Assembly: GCA_003280095.1 (NCBI GenBank)
Contig: QCGA01000001.1
Coordinates: 185,664-249,663, forward strand
Length of the DNA stretch: 64,000 nucleotides
DNA from: Prochlorococcus sp. AG-363-O16
GTDB lineage: Bacteria; Cyanobacteriota; Cyanobacteriia; PCC-6307; Cyanobiaceae
Reading direction: 5' to 3'
Shown here: piece after piece, positions 48,226-57,571 of the stretch
Layout of the letters: the number at the start of each line of letters is the position of its first letter
Position numbering within the stretch: the stretch's first letter is position 1
Program-made: the position numbers and the translations under genes
Notes under the pieces: generated by a model
What the model saw: the letters and a program-made list of their open reading frames with translations, nothing else
Databases searched by the model: none
What the model was told of the DNA's origin: nothing

Positions 48226-49099
48226 CTCCAGCCTGTTCAAGGATCTGAGGGATAAACTCCTCAGTCTTAACAGCCATAACATGAACTCCCTGAGCTAATT
48301 CAAGGAATCTTCGTACCTGTTCAGCTGCTATAGAAACTCCTTCCATAGCAGGGTTCGAGGAGTCTTCTAGACGTGAAATAATTGAATCAGGAATACTTGC
48401 TCCAGGGACAACACGATTAATAAAGCGTGCATTTCGCGCAGACTTCAATAAGAAAACTCCAGCCAGAACAGGAAGCTCGAGAGGATTAGCAACTTCATTA
48501 CAGAAACGCTCCAACACATATGGATCCATCACCATCTGTGTCTGAAGAAAACTTGCACCCGCTTCCTTCTTCATTGCCAATCGCCGCTTCAAACTAGTAA
48601 AGCTCTGACAATTAGGATCAGCCGCTGCACCTGTAAACAGATTTGTAGACCCATCAGGCAATACACCTCCGATAGGATCTTCACCATTGTTGAGAGCTTT
48701 GATCTGCCTCAAAAGCCTCACCGCCTCAAATTCATTTACTGGTCTCGCGTCTGGCTGATCTCCAACCCTCACGGGATCGCCTGTCAAACAAAGGACATTC
48801 CTAATGCCTAAGGCATCTGCTCCTAGCAGATCAGCCTGAATTGCAATGCGATTACGATCTCTGCAAGCCACCTGAAGAATCGGTTCCAAACCTTTCTCTA
48901 CAAGCAATCTGCAAAGTGAAAGACTGCTCATTCTCATAACTGCACGACTGCCATCAGTCACATTGATTGCATGAACCCAGTTCTTAAGGCATTGAGCCTT
49001 AGCAAGTGCTTTAGATGGATCTGCCCCACGCGGCGGCATGATCTCAGCTGTAATTGTTACTGCGCCTGCTTCTAGGGTGCGTTGTAGCACTGAGCTCAA
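48209..49099 (-). CDS. metF: Methylenetetrahydrofolate reductase
   Basis: It reduces 5,10-methylene-THF to 5-methyl-THF for methionine synthesis. The 296-residue TIM-barrel product has VTITAEIMPPRGADPSKAL near 14-32 (catalytic Glu region), AINVTDGSRAVMRMSS, VLCLTGDPVRVGDQPDA near 102 and FLQTQMVMDPYVLERF near 184. Length matches the bacterial enzyme; the C-terminal part is diverged. The start at TTG 49099 agrees with homologues (SSVLQRTLEAG). It is divergent from the LuxR-type regulator gene across 88 bases. Confidence 0.9.
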   Translation of the reverse strand: MSSVLQRTLEAGAVTITAEIMPPRGADPSKALAKAQCLKNWVHAINVTDGSRAVMRMSSLSLCRLLVEKGLEPILQVACRDRNRIAIQADLLGADALGIRNVLCLTGDPVRVGDQPDARPVNEFEAVRLLRQIKALNNGEDPIGGVLPDGSTNLFTGAAADPNCQSFTSLKRRLAMKKEAGASFLQTQMVMDPYVLERFCNEVANPLELPVLAGVFLLKSARNARFINRVVPGASIPDSIISRLEDSSNPAMEGVSIAAEQVRRFLELAQGVHVMAVKTEEFIPQILEQAGVSLQQ

Positions 49100-49187
49100 A
49101 TCCCTATATACAATAAGCTACTTACTATGGTTGATCGTAGTCCCCCAAGTCTGCCTAAAATGATTTCGTAGGGACAACTGGGAGCAC

Positions 49188-49466
49188 ATGGTTATTGGCG
49201 AAGCCCCTAATTCAACTCCTATATCCCTTTCAGCAAGGGAAATGGAAATCATTGAGTTAGTAGCTGGAGGACTAACAAATCAAGAAATTGCGGAAAAATT
49301 AACCATTAGCAAACGAACCGTGGACAACCATGTAAGCAACATGTTCACAAAAACTGGTTCAAAAAATCGTGTAGCTCTTCTTAACTGGGCAATGGATCAC
49401 GGAAAAATTTGCCGGGACGGTTTTAACTGCTGCTCACTTCCCGACGAACCTGCTTCAAACCCCTGA
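49188..49466 (+). CDS. pedR: LuxR-type HTH regulator, PedR-like
   Basis: PedR is a small LuxR-type regulator that senses photosynthetic electron transport through thioredoxin in cyanobacteria. The 92-residue product lacks a receiver domain; residues 12-70 are the LuxR HTH (LSAREMEIIELVAGGLTNQE, SKRTVDNHVSNMFTKTG), followed by NWAMDHGKICRDGFNCC with cysteines 75, 81 and 82, placed like the redox cysteine of PedR. The ATG at 49188 follows GGGAG by four bases. The assignment rests on size, HTH and cysteine tail; the symbol is my best identification. Its end overlaps a small minus-strand frame. Confidence 0.8.
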   Translation: MVIGEAPNSTPISLSAREMEIIELVAGGLTNQEIAEKLTISKRTVDNHVSNMFTKTGSKNRVALLNWAMDHGKICRDGFNCCSLPDEPASNP

Positions 49467-49608
49467 AAGAAGTTGACTTCATTTCTGGCACATTCATCAA
49501 TGAACATCTAGAAGAATCCAGTTCAAAAAGTTCGGCATACGCTAAACAAGACTCTCGATCCCTTCCTGTAAAGCGAAGGATTCCGTCAGTGTCATATAAA
49601 CCAAACAA
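49423..49608 (-). CDS. Small conserved-looking protein of unknown function
   Basis: This 61-residue frame reads TTG-FGLYDTDGILRFTGRDRE and then SCLAYAELFELDSS, with the look of a folded alpha/beta miniprotein rather than antisense noise, and similar small proteins occur in picocyanobacteria as far as I recall. A GGAGGG lies nine bases before the TTG at 49608, which supports translation. It overlaps the 3' end of the PedR-like gene by 44 bases. I do not recognise a function. Confidence 0.55.
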   Translation of the reverse strand: MFGLYDTDGILRFTGRDRESCLAYAELFELDSSRCSLMNVPEMKSTSFRGLKQVRREVSSS

Positions 49609-49715
49609 GAGCTTTTACCCTCCCACAGCTTGCACTGCTCGAAGCAACGCCTTTTGGGCAATTGCAAATATAAAAACAATCTAAAGGATCGAGTGTCTTC
49701 CTTATGCGAAATTGC

Positions 49716-50213
49716 TTAAAAGCCGTATTGATGTCGAATTTTCGATGGCCAACCTGCAATAGGAAAAGAAGCTAATGCAGCATTATTCCAACATGACTGA
49801 CCTGTAACTTCAGCAGTACACCAACTAGGCAGAACAATAGGCTTTTCTGCAAATGGGAGCTCCACCTCGGCTAAAACCAGTGGCGAATTATCCCCTTGAA
49901 AACAGTCGATTATCCAGTCTCCTCCTCCAAGACTTAGTTCATAACGAATCTTGGTTAATCGATGAAGTGCCAGTGACCATAAATCCTCTGCATCCTTCAA
50001 TGGAATCAAATATTCAAATTCATTACGAGAAATACCCTCAGCAGGTGATTTGAGTGTTAGCCAGGCCTTCTCGTTACCATCAATTCTCACTCGAACGGTG
50101 AACCCTTCTTTATCCGCGCAAAGATAACCCTGTCGTAAATAATGGGCAGAACCAGCTAAAGATCTCCAGTCATTTCCAGTTACCAGAAATCGCCTTTCAA
50201 TCTCAATACCCAT
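49716..50213 (-). CDS. CYTH-domain protein (triphosphate tunnel fold)
   Basis: CYTH proteins hydrolyse inorganic triphosphate or thiamine triphosphate, or are adenylate cyclases. With the ATG at 50213 the product is 165 residues and starts MGIEIERRFLV, the metal-binding ExExK-like motif (EIERRF). LRQGYLCADKEGFTVRVRI, AWLTLKS and EFEYLIPLKDAEDL follow, then KIRYELSLGGGDWIIDCF and LVLAEVELP, alternating charged strands lining the tunnel. A longer frame reaching 50312 would overlap nadK and is not supported. The gene starts four bases after nadK, so the two are co-transcribed. Most likely an inorganic triphosphatase; substrate not proven. Confidence 0.88.
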   Translation of the reverse strand: MGIEIERRFLVTGNDWRSLAGSAHYLRQGYLCADKEGFTVRVRIDGNEKAWLTLKSPAEGISRNEFEYLIPLKDAEDLWSLALHRLTKIRYELSLGGGDWIIDCFQGDNSPLVLAEVELPFAEKPIVLPSWCTAEVTGQSCWNNAALASFPIAGWPSKIRHQYGF

Positions 50214-50217
50214 AACA

Positions 50218-51162
50218 TTAACTGGAAGCTTTCTCTTGATATCCAAGGCTTCCCGCCCAATGAAGTTTTTGAGCAAGAGTCCTGTAATAGGAAGGACTCT
50301 GATCAAGAACAACCATTAATGCACTTTCTCGAGCTCTCTGTACAACACAACAGTCCCCTGGCTCTAAAAAGCCTCCACTTACTCCGTCCTGCCAGAGCTT
50401 CACTCGTGTTGTTATATCTCCTAGTGGCCAGACAACTAACCTTGAAGCAGGAGGAACAACAATTGGTCGACTAGACAAACTAATAGGACAAATCGGACTA
50501 ACTATGATTCCATCAAGTCCTGGGTGCAAAATAGGGCCACCTGCAGCCATTGCATAAGCTGTGGAACCAGTAGGAGTAGCAAGAATTAATCCATCTCCCC
50601 TGTAATGATCAACCACCTCACCATCAATTTCCAGTTCGAGATTGCAAGTTGGTGAAATGACATCCTGATAAGGGCGTAAATAAAAATCATTTAATGCCAA
50701 AATCACTTCTTGCTTGTTCGCGGTTGATTGAAAAGACTTGGATTGAAAAGGCCTAGTTTGACCAAGATCTCTGAACAACGTGGCCTGCAGCATCATCCTG
50801 CGCTCCAAAGCAAAATTGTCCTCTAACAATCTTGCCCAAAGATCTTTATTAAGAAGGCGACTTTTTTCATGACTCAAAAAACCTAAGTTGCCTCCGACAT
50901 TGAAACTAAGAATTGGAATCCCATAGACCGCAACATGCCTTGCTACTCCTAGTACAGTTCCATCTCCTCCTAGAACTATTGCCAAGTCAGGAATTCCATA
51001 TTCTGACTTCAATAAATCAGGGAAAGGATTATCTCTGGGACCACTCTTAGCTAATAAGACCTTTACACCTATCAATTCCAACCTTTTGACACACGATTGA
51101 GCTTCTATACAGGCTGATCTACTATCAGCCCGATAAATGACCCAGGCCAAGTCAATTTGCAT
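50218..51162 (-). CDS. nadK: NAD kinase
   Basis: It phosphorylates NAD to NADP, the acceptor of photosynthetic electrons. The 314-residue product has [13 protein letters not shown] (GGDG at 65-68), the [10 protein letters not shown] loop near 88, and [18 protein letters not shown] near 195. Length is normal for a bacterial NadK. It starts 9 bases before the end of ndhE on the same strand, so it is probably expressed with the ndhA-I-G-E unit, linking NADP supply to NDH-1 (inference). Cyanobacteria often have a second NAD kinase gene; which paralogue this is cannot be told. Confidence 0.94.
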   Translation of the reverse strand: MQIDLAWVIYRADSRSACIEAQSCVKRLELIGVKVLLAKSGPRDNPFPDLLKSEYGIPDLAIVLGGDGTVLGVARHVAVYGIPILSFNVGGNLGFLSHEKSRLLNKDLWARLLEDNFALERRMMLQATLFRDLGQTRPFQSKSFQSTANKQEVILALNDFYLRPYQDVISPTCNLELEIDGEVVDHYRGDGLILATPTGSTAYAMAAGGPILHPGLDGIIVSPICPISLSSRPIVVPPASRLVVWPLGDITTRVKLWQDGVSGGFLEPGDCCVVQRARESALMVVLDQSPSYYRTLAQKLHWAGSLGYQEKASS

Positions 51163-51171
51163 AATGCAAAC

Positions 51172-51501
51172 CTACCAGCGCAATAGATTGAAACGCTCCA
51201 TGTCAACAGTTACCCGATTTCGATATAAAGAAAGGAGAATTGCCAAGCCAACTGCAGCCTCCGCCGCGGCAACAGTAATGACAAAAACTGTAAATACCTG
51301 TCCTCGAATTAATTGACCATCAAGATAAGATGAAAATGTCATTAAATTGATATTCACTGCATTCAGCATTAACTCAATACTCATCAAAACTCTTACAGCA
51401 TTCCGGCTATTAATTAAACCCCAAACACCAATACAAAAAAGGATTGCAGCAAGAAGCAGATACGCTTGTATAGGAACTAAACCCGAAGAGGAGTCAATCA
51501 T
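51172..51501 (-). CDS. ndhE: NAD(P)H-quinone oxidoreductase subunit 4L
   Basis: NdhE (NuoK-like) is a small proton-channel subunit of NDH-1. From the ATG at 51501 the product is 109 residues with three membrane helices ([33 protein letters not shown] with the proton-path Glu, [18 protein letters not shown]). A TTG at 51513 overlapping the ndhG stop (TTGA) would add four residues; both are plausible. It is the last ndh gene of the gltA-ndhA-I-G-E run and is followed by nadK. Confidence 0.94.
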   Translation of the reverse strand: MIDSSSGLVPIQAYLLLAAILFCIGVWGLINSRNAVRVLMSIELMLNAVNINLMTFSSYLDGQLIRGQVFTVFVITVAAAEAAVGLAILLSLYRNRVTVDMERFNLLRW

Positions 51502-51509
51502 GTAGTTAA

Positions 51510-52112
51510 TCAAGTAGAAGATTCATCAATCAAAAATGGTGACTGAGCTTGCTCAATTAAGCCCTGAGTCACAGCATCTCCTGTCCCGACATCAGAAGTC
51601 AAAACTTCTCTCCGAGCAAGGACTATTGCACCAATCATTGCCATTAGCAATAACACTGAAGCAAGCTCAAAAGGTAACAGGTAATCTGTAAACAAATGCT
51701 CCCCTATGCGCGCCGTAGCTTCTTCTCCAATAGGCTCAGGTCCAGGTAAATTCCAAGGTGTAGTAATGACTACTCTAACTAACAACAAAAGCAATCCCGC
51801 ACATACAGCTCCAGAAAGAAAACGTCGCAATCTAATACCCTGAATTGGCTTCATTTCTTCTCGTTTATTCACAAGCATAATTGCAAACAATATAAGAACA
51901 TTTACGGCCCCTACATAGACTAAAACTTGTGCCGCTGCAACAAAGCTTGCATTTAGCAAGAGATAGAGGCCTGCAACTGCCATAAACACACCTCCAAGTA
52001 AAAATGCTGAATAAACAATGTTGCTCAAAAGCACAACGCCTAAACTTCCCAAAACAATTACGGTTGCAAGGACGAGAAAACAGAAAAGCTCAGTTGAAGT
52101 GGCAATATTCAT
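51510..52112 (-). CDS. ndhG: NAD(P)H-quinone oxidoreductase chain 6
   Basis: NdhG (NuoJ-like) is a membrane subunit near the quinone site. The product (200 residues from the ATG at 52112; TTG at 52118 is an alternative) has five membrane helices and the conserved [29 protein letters not shown] block near 60-88, followed by a C-terminal soluble tail. It is coupled to ndhI upstream by a few overlapping bases and to ndhE downstream, the usual order of the cyanobacterial cluster. Confidence 0.94.
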   Translation of the reverse strand: MNIATSTELFCFLVLATVIVLGSLGVVLLSNIVYSAFLLGGVFMAVAGLYLLLNASFVAAAQVLVYVGAVNVLILFAIMLVNKREEMKPIQGIRLRRFLSGAVCAGLLLLLVRVVITTPWNLPGPEPIGEEATARIGEHLFTDYLLPFELASVLLLMAMIGAIVLARREVLTSDVGTGDAVTQGLIEQAQSPFLIDESST

Positions 52113-52114
52113 CG

Positions 52115-52759
52115 TCAAGAAGCATCTCCATCAGGGTTTAGTTGTACTGAATTTGACTGTCCCCCCTTAGCTTCCTCCGTGGCTATCCTTTTGAGAACGT
52201 TTTCGGGTAACTCACCAACCCTTGGAAGATCCTTAGGAACATCATGAGGATCCATAACGCCCTTAGGAAGATATGCCAACTCTCTCAAAGGTTGTACTGA
52301 AGGATCAGTTGTAACGTTTGTAGGAAGACGTCCTAAGGCGACATTATCAAAATTCAAGCTATGTCTATCAAAAGCCGATAATTCATACTCCTCAGTCATA
52401 GAAAGGCAATTGGTAGGGCAGTATTCAACGCAATTCCCGCAAAAGATACAAACACCAAAATCAATTGAATAATTTCTCAGCTCCTTCTTTTTTGTTTGCT
52501 TATTCATAACCCAATCAACTACTGGAAGGTTGATTGGGCAAACCCTTACACACACTTCACAAGCAATGCACTTATCAAACTCATAATGGATTCTGCCTCG
52601 ATACCGCTCAGAAGGTATAAGTTTTTCATATGGATACTGAACCGTTATCGGCCGCCGCCGCATATGGTCAAAGGTAACCGAAAGACCCTGGGCCAAATAC
52701 TTTGCTGAATCCCTCGCATCACGAGTGTAGTCAGCTACTTTCTTGAGGAACCCGAACAT
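52115..52759 (-). CDS. ndhI: NAD(P)H-quinone oxidoreductase subunit I, two 4Fe-4S ferredoxin-like
   Basis: NdhI carries two 4Fe-4S clusters that pass electrons from ferredoxin to plastoquinone in the peripheral arm. The 214-residue product has C64, C67, C70, C74 ([12 protein letters not shown]) and C104, C107, C110, C114 ([12 protein letters not shown]). An N-terminal amphipathic part precedes these, and a Pro/Asp-rich tail follows. All eight ligands are intact. It lies 117 bases after ndhA, a wider gap than the rest of the cluster, which may hold a separate promoter or processing site. Confidence 0.96.
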   Translation of the reverse strand: MFGFLKKVADYTRDARDSAKYLAQGLSVTFDHMRRRPITVQYPYEKLIPSERYRGRIHYEFDKCIACEVCVRVCPINLPVVDWVMNKQTKKKELRNYSIDFGVCIFCGNCVEYCPTNCLSMTEEYELSAFDRHSLNFDNVALGRLPTNVTTDPSVQPLRELAYLPKGVMDPHDVPKDLPRVGELPENVLKRIATEEAKGGQSNSVQLNPDGDAS

Positions 52760-52876
52760 ACAAGGAGGCCTATAAAAAGACCAAATGTGACCTCTTAAGA
52801 ATTTTACAGTCTTTCCAAAAAGCCTGAGTAGAAGTACCCAAGAAAATCATTGTTTACTCAAAACACAAAAACCTTG

Positions 52877-54049
52877 TTAACCACCAAAAGCGAAAGGAAA
52901 AGCCAGCTTCAAGGCAGCTGTAAAAAGTAAGTTAACTAGCGAAATTGGCAGAAGGAACTTCCAACCAAGATCTAATAATTGATCTATCCGGACCCTAGGA
53001 GTAGTCCAGCGAAGCAAGATGGCCAAAAAGACCAGCAAATAGGCCTTCAAAACGGTCATCACAATCCCAACAGAAGCTGCTATTACTTGAACCAAAGGAG
53101 AATCTATGGACTGCCCAACTAAAGTTGCTAGCCACTCAACGGAAAACGGGAACCCCCATCCACCCAAATAAAGAATTGAAACCAATAACGCTGATAACAC
53201 AAGATTTATATAACTACCCAAGTAAAAAAGAGCGAACTTCATTCCTGCATATTCAGTTTGATATCCAGCCACAAGTTCTTCTTCTGCCTCAGGTAAATCA
53301 AAGGGCAATCTCTCACATTCAGCCAAAGCACAAATCCAAAATATCAAGAAACCAACAGGCTGTCTCCAAACATTCCAGCTCAGAAAACCTGCAACATTTT
53401 GCTGCTCAACAATATCAACTGTACTCAAAGAATTACTCATCATTACAATCGCTAAAACAGATAGTGCTAATGGTATTTCATAACTAATTGATTGAGCAGC
53501 AGCACGTAATCCACCTAGCAAAGAGTATTTATTATTTGAAGCATAACCACTCATCAACAATCCAATTGGCTGAATGCTACTTAGAGAGATCCAGAGAAAA
53601 ATCCCGACCCCAACATTACTTATTAGTAGATTCTGGCCAAAAGGAACTATTAGCCAAGAAAGGATGACTGGCACTAGTACTAATATTGGGCCAAGAGTGA
53701 AAAGCAATCCATCTGCTCTAGCAGGAATAACATCTTCCTTCAAAAGTAACTTCAAGCCATCTGCCATAGGTTGCAACACACCCAAAGCACCTGCATATTC
53801 AGGGCCAATTCGCTGTTGAGCAGATGCAGAAATCTTTCGTTCTAACCAAACCGTTACTAATACACCCACCAAAGCAGCCGCAAGTACAAGCAACATCGGG
53901 AGAGGAAGCCAAAAAACATGAGCCAACTGCGTAGACAAGCCCAAGCCCTCTAAGGCATTGATAAAGCTTGACTCCAAGTCAATCCCATTACTCACAACCA
54001 CAGGAGAAGCAGAGGCAATAAAAGTAAGCATTTCATTGTTTAGTTGCAT
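52877..54049 (-). CDS. ndhA: NAD(P)H-quinone oxidoreductase subunit 1
   Basis: NdhA (NuoH-like) lines the quinone channel of NDH-1. The 390-residue product has eight membrane helices with [20 protein letters not shown] near 68, [15 protein letters not shown] near 97 and [25 protein letters not shown] near 242, all conserved quinone-site or E-channel motifs. An N-terminal stretch of some 35 residues precedes the first helix. Its ATG is five bases past the gltA stop, so ndhA appears to be co-transcribed with citrate synthase. Confidence 0.96.
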   Translation of the reverse strand: MQLNNEMLTFIASASPVVVSNGIDLESSFINALEGLGLSTQLAHVFWLPLPMLLVLAAALVGVLVTVWLERKISASAQQRIGPEYAGALGVLQPMADGLKLLLKEDVIPARADGLLFTLGPILVLVPVILSWLIVPFGQNLLISNVGVGIFLWISLSSIQPIGLLMSGYASNNKYSLLGGLRAAAQSISYEIPLALSVLAIVMMSNSLSTVDIVEQQNVAGFLSWNVWRQPVGFLIFWICALAECERLPFDLPEAEEELVAGYQTEYAGMKFALFYLGSYINLVLSALLVSILYLGGWGFPFSVEWLATLVGQSIDSPLVQVIAASVGIVMTVLKAYLLVFLAILLRWTTPRVRIDQLLDLGWKFLLPISLVNLLFTAALKLAFPFAFGG

Positions 54050-54054
54050 AAACC

Positions 54055-55245
54055 TTAACTTCCTTCCGTTGTAGTCCGTTCAGAAGGTGCTATCCACTGA
54101 CGAGACTTCGAACCGGTATAAATTTGTGAAGGACGAAAAATTCTATTTGCTCCCAATTGTTCTCTCCAATGTGCCAACCACCCCGCAACCCTAGAAATCG
54201 CAAATACAGGAGTAAATAAATCTCGAGGAATGCCTAATTTTCGATAAACCAAACCAGAATAAAAATCTACATTTGGGAAAATTCCTTTCGGCCCTAATCT
54301 TGAAGCAGATTCAGCCTCTAATTCCCTAGCCACGTCATACATCTCATCCTTCCCAAACCTGGCAAACAATTCTTCAGCTAAATCTTGAAGAATCGAAGCC
54401 CTAGGGTCCTTGACCCTATATTCACGATGGCCAAAACCCATTACTTTTTTTTTGTTGGTTATAGCATCATCAAGATACGCTGAAACATTATTAGGGCTAC
54501 CTATCTCTTCGAGCATTGCCAAAACATCTTCGTTTGCACCTCCATGAAGTGGGCCTGCAAGAGTTCCCACAGCAGACGCAACAACTGCGTAAGGGTCCGT
54601 CAGAGTACTCGCAGTTACTCGGGCACTAAAAGTACTTGCATTAAGACTGTGTTCCGCATGAAGTATCAAACAACGATCAAAGATACGAGCAGCCAATGGG
54701 TCCTGCTCTCTCTCAGTCAACATATAAAGGAAATTTGCTGAATAAGCCAGATCATCTCTCGGTTGTATTGGATCCTGACCTTTACGAATTAACTGGAAAG
54801 CAGCAACCATAGTTGGAATTTTTGCAATCAATCTCACTACAGCGTCATATATATATTGAGGATTATCTATTGCACGACGAGAATAAAAAAGTCCTAATGA
54901 AGCGGCGCTGGATTGAAGCGCATCCATTGGATGACCTGTTGCAGGGAAGCATTTCATCATGTCTCGTACACGAAAACTAACTCTTCTATGCATTTGAACC
55001 TCTGCTTCGAAATCACGCAGTTGTTGCGGATTAGGTAATTCTCCCCAAATCAGTAGATATGTAGTCTCTAGAAAGGTACTTTTAGCAGCCAACTCTTGAA
55101 TTGAATATCCGCGATAACTCAAGTTCCCTTGCAAACCATCAATATCACAAATAGACGAATGAGTTACCGGAACACCCTCCAAACCTGGTCGAAAAACCGT
55201 TCCACTGGCTTCGTTAATTGTCTCTCTCACCTGCGCTTGGCTCAC
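54055..55245 (-). CDS. gltA: Citrate synthase
   Basis: It condenses oxaloacetate and acetyl-CoA to citrate, the entry to 2-oxoglutarate synthesis in the incomplete cyanobacterial TCA pathway. The 396-residue product has [11 protein letters not shown] (H199) near 196, PLHGGANED (H234), [13 protein letters not shown] (H273) and NVDFYSG (D327), the catalytic residues, in normal order. The GTG at 55245 is the start. It heads the ndhA-I-G-E operon, with a 236-base upstream gap before the DUF3352 gene. A 2-methylcitrate synthase specificity cannot be excluded by motifs, but no propionate genes are near. Confidence 0.95.
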   Translation of the reverse strand: MSQAQVRETINEASGTVFRPGLEGVPVTHSSICDIDGLQGNLSYRGYSIQELAAKSTFLETTYLLIWGELPNPQQLRDFEAEVQMHRRVSFRVRDMMKCFPATGHPMDALQSSAASLGLFYSRRAIDNPQYIYDAVVRLIAKIPTMVAAFQLIRKGQDPIQPRDDLAYSANFLYMLTEREQDPLAARIFDRCLILHAEHSLNASTFSARVTASTLTDPYAVVASAVGTLAGPLHGGANEDVLAMLEEIGSPNNVSAYLDDAITNKKKVMGFGHREYRVKDPRASILQDLAEELFARFGKDEMYDVARELEAESASRLGPKGIFPNVDFYSGLVYRKLGIPRDLFTPVFAISRVAGWLAHWREQLGANRIFRPSQIYTGSKSRQWIAPSERTTTEGS

Positions 55246-55481
55246 CTGTTAGCTACAACTATTTTCAACTTAAACGGATAGGGGCAAAAATATGAAAGGT
55301 CTAATCAAAGACAACAAACTTCCGGAAAAAGCTAATAACCATTGTTTTCGTCTCTGGCAAAAGATTTAACCGCTCAGAAGACTCGATCTTGAGCCAAGCA
55401 TAAGTCAACATTAGTAGCAACTTCTCTACCTTGGGAACACCGCGAAGGTCACTTGACGGTGAGATTAGTCCAGAAATCAGG

Positions 55482-57095
55482 TCAACTAAAACTCACGAAG
55501 GCACGCAAACCAAGTTCTGAATTATCCACATCCTCATTCGAACCGAACCCAATTGCCAGTCCTTTCACAGAAGACTCCAAGGATGGTCCAGCAAAAATCT
55601 TTAAGAGAGACCAAGGTTCCCAACCCCTTAACAATTGTCTAGCTGAATCAGGTCCAAACACAGCACTATTAGAAAAGACATTTAGTCGATCATTTTGCAT
55701 TGCCAACCACTGACTTAGTCGTGGCTGCAAAGACTGTTTTTCTTTTCTTGATTGTAAAGCGGCAAATGTCTTCCCCCACAATGCATTTTCCTCTTGCCGA
55801 GACAACACAACACCAACGTCAACATCCACTTCGTCATTCTCCAACACTCGATGTGGGAAGAAACGCAACCAACCCTGAAAGAGATCGTCATCAAAGACGA
55901 AATCAGATCTAACAAAACCTTTTTCTTCGAGAAATTTATTCACATCCAATTCCTTCGAAGATTCAAACTGTGTCCCGACTATCCAACCTTCCGGCTCTTG
56001 GAGCCACAGCAAGGGCCCTGTTGCACCGCTAGCAATTCTTTCGAGAATGGAATCTTGACCAATCCAATTTCGAAAAATACTCCCTAACCATTGAGAAGTA
56101 AAACTCTGATCCTCAGCATTAAACAACCTATAAGGAGCATCCATAAATGCAAGAGATTCTGCCGGACCACCTGCCATATCGATTAAAGGTGTGAGATCAA
56201 AAGATTGCTGTAGCCATGGTTCTAATGGCTGGATGAATACCAATAATCCTTCTATCAGGAATCCATTTTCTTTTAGTTGCAAAGCCCCCACAAACTGCTT
56301 CAAATCATTCCTTCTACTGATTGCTTCAGGGAAACCAATCCAAGTATTGAGAGCAGAAGATGATGCAGTCAAAAGAGCCACACCACTACCAAATCGCCTA
56401 GTCATCCCTTGAAGCTCAACATCTCCTAACTGATTGTTTTCTGGACTCTCAGAAACATCCACAGCCCGTTGAAGAGACTCCTTGCTAGAAGCTATAAGGA
56501 TTAGTTCCTCACTTACCATCGATGAAGCGATAGTTGAATCACTAGAATTACTAATAGTCAGAGGTGATGTTTGACTAGTAACACTAAAGCCCTTATAGGT
56601 AGCGACATCTACATCTATACCTTGTGAAGAACGACTCGCCCAAAAACTCTCCAGAAAAGTTTTTGCGCCTTCTTTATCAAGAGTTGATAGAGCCAAAACC
56701 CAACCTCCAGAGAACTCTTGAAAATCATTAGGTTTCAATAAACTCAGACTTATCTGAGAACCTACCCAATTAGAGATTTCAATTTCATAATCAATGCCCA
56801 CTAGGGCAAATAAACCATGTCTGAGACCTTGCATACCTAAAAGCAAATTCCTCTGTTCACCAGGAACTGAAAATCCTTCTAGGTATTGAGAAAACTTTTC
56901 TTGCGGAATCATCCAATGCAAAGTAACCGCAGCATCACGAGGAGCAAACTTTGCGGCAAGAGGAAGTTCCAAGGACTGGTCTTCAACTATCCGAATTGGA
57001 CTTTGATTAATGACGTTCCCGCCAAATCCAAAACCCACCAAAAATAATGAAAGGAAAATGGTTGTAAAAACAGTCAAGAAGGGACGAACCTTCAT
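55482..57095 (-). CDS. DUF3352 protein, exported or membrane-anchored
   Basis: The 537-residue product starts with an N-terminal hydrophobic signal or anchor (LTVFTTIFLSLFLVGFGFGG) and then has the DUF3352 pattern: PRDAAVTLHWM, then the WVLALSTLDKEGAKTFLESF block near 155, VTSQTSPLTIS near 205, and repeated segments of similar shape (GWIVGTQFESSKELDVNKFL near 400). No catalytic motif is seen. These proteins are widespread in cyanobacteria and unknown in function. It is divergent from the rhodanese gene and is followed by gltA after 236 bases. Confidence 0.82.
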   Translation of the reverse strand: MKVRPFLTVFTTIFLSLFLVGFGFGGNVINQSPIRIVEDQSLELPLAAKFAPRDAAVTLHWMIPQEKFSQYLEGFSVPGEQRNLLLGMQGLRHGLFALVGIDYEIEISNWVGSQISLSLLKPNDFQEFSGGWVLALSTLDKEGAKTFLESFWASRSSQGIDVDVATYKGFSVTSQTSPLTISNSSDSTIASSMVSEELILIASSKESLQRAVDVSESPENNQLGDVELQGMTRRFGSGVALLTASSSALNTWIGFPEAISRRNDLKQFVGALQLKENGFLIEGLLVFIQPLEPWLQQSFDLTPLIDMAGGPAESLAFMDAPYRLFNAEDQSFTSQWLGSIFRNWIGQDSILERIASGATGPLLWLQEPEGWIVGTQFESSKELDVNKFLEEKGFVRSDFVFDDDLFQGWLRFFPHRVLENDEVDVDVGVVLSRQEENALWGKTFAALQSRKEKQSLQPRLSQWLAMQNDRLNVFSNSAVFGPDSARQLLRGWEPWSLLKIFAGPSLESSVKGLAIGFGSNEDVDNSELGLRAFVSFS

Positions 57096-57152
57096 GGCCT
57101 AAAAAAAAGAATCATTATTGTCGCTTAACTATCAAAAAACCTAGCAAACACA

Positions 57153-57503
57153 ATGAAAGCAATCCCAAAGCAACTCTCACCATCTGATTTAAATCACTGG
57201 CTTCAGAAACCCAATCAACATCCTCTATTAATCGACGTCAGAGAAGAAAACGAATTAAAAATTGCTCCTTTCCCTTTTCCAGTAATTCACCTTCCGTTAA
57301 GTCAATCATCAGATTGGATAGAAAACTTACCTGAATTAATGCCAAAAGCAAAAAATATAGTTGTTTTATGCCATGCAGGAGTGCGGAGCTGGCAATTTGG
57401 TAGTTGGCTAATCAATCAAGACTGGGGATATGAGGTCTGGAATCTCAATGGCGGCATCGATGCATGGAGCTCCTCTGTTGACCCAAGTGTTCCAAGGTAT
57501 TAA
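57153..57503 (+). CDS. Single-domain rhodanese-like protein
   Basis: Rhodanese domains transfer sulfur or carry persulfide. The 116-residue protein consists of one domain with PLLIDVREENELKIAPFP at about 24-41, and the active-site loop VVLCHAGVRSWQFGSWL with catalytic C73, then GGIDAWS near the end. The CHAGVRS loop gives a sulfur-transferring type, as in GlpE. No partner gene is evident, and the function in this organism is unknown. hrcA follows on the same strand after 68 bases. Confidence 0.92.
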   Translation: MKAIPKQLSPSDLNHWLQKPNQHPLLIDVREENELKIAPFPFPVIHLPLSQSSDWIENLPELMPKAKNIVVLCHAGVRSWQFGSWLINQDWGYEVWNLNGGIDAWSSSVDPSVPRY

Positions 57504-57571
57504 ACGAACCAAAGTTCTTCTTCATTAGTGAACCAAGAGAAGAAAGAACCACTTAACATTTGTTTTGGCGA

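Noticed and set aside
57504-57571. CIRCE operator in front of hrcA
   Set aside because: I looked for TTAGCACTC-N9-GAGTGCTAA here and found nothing similar.
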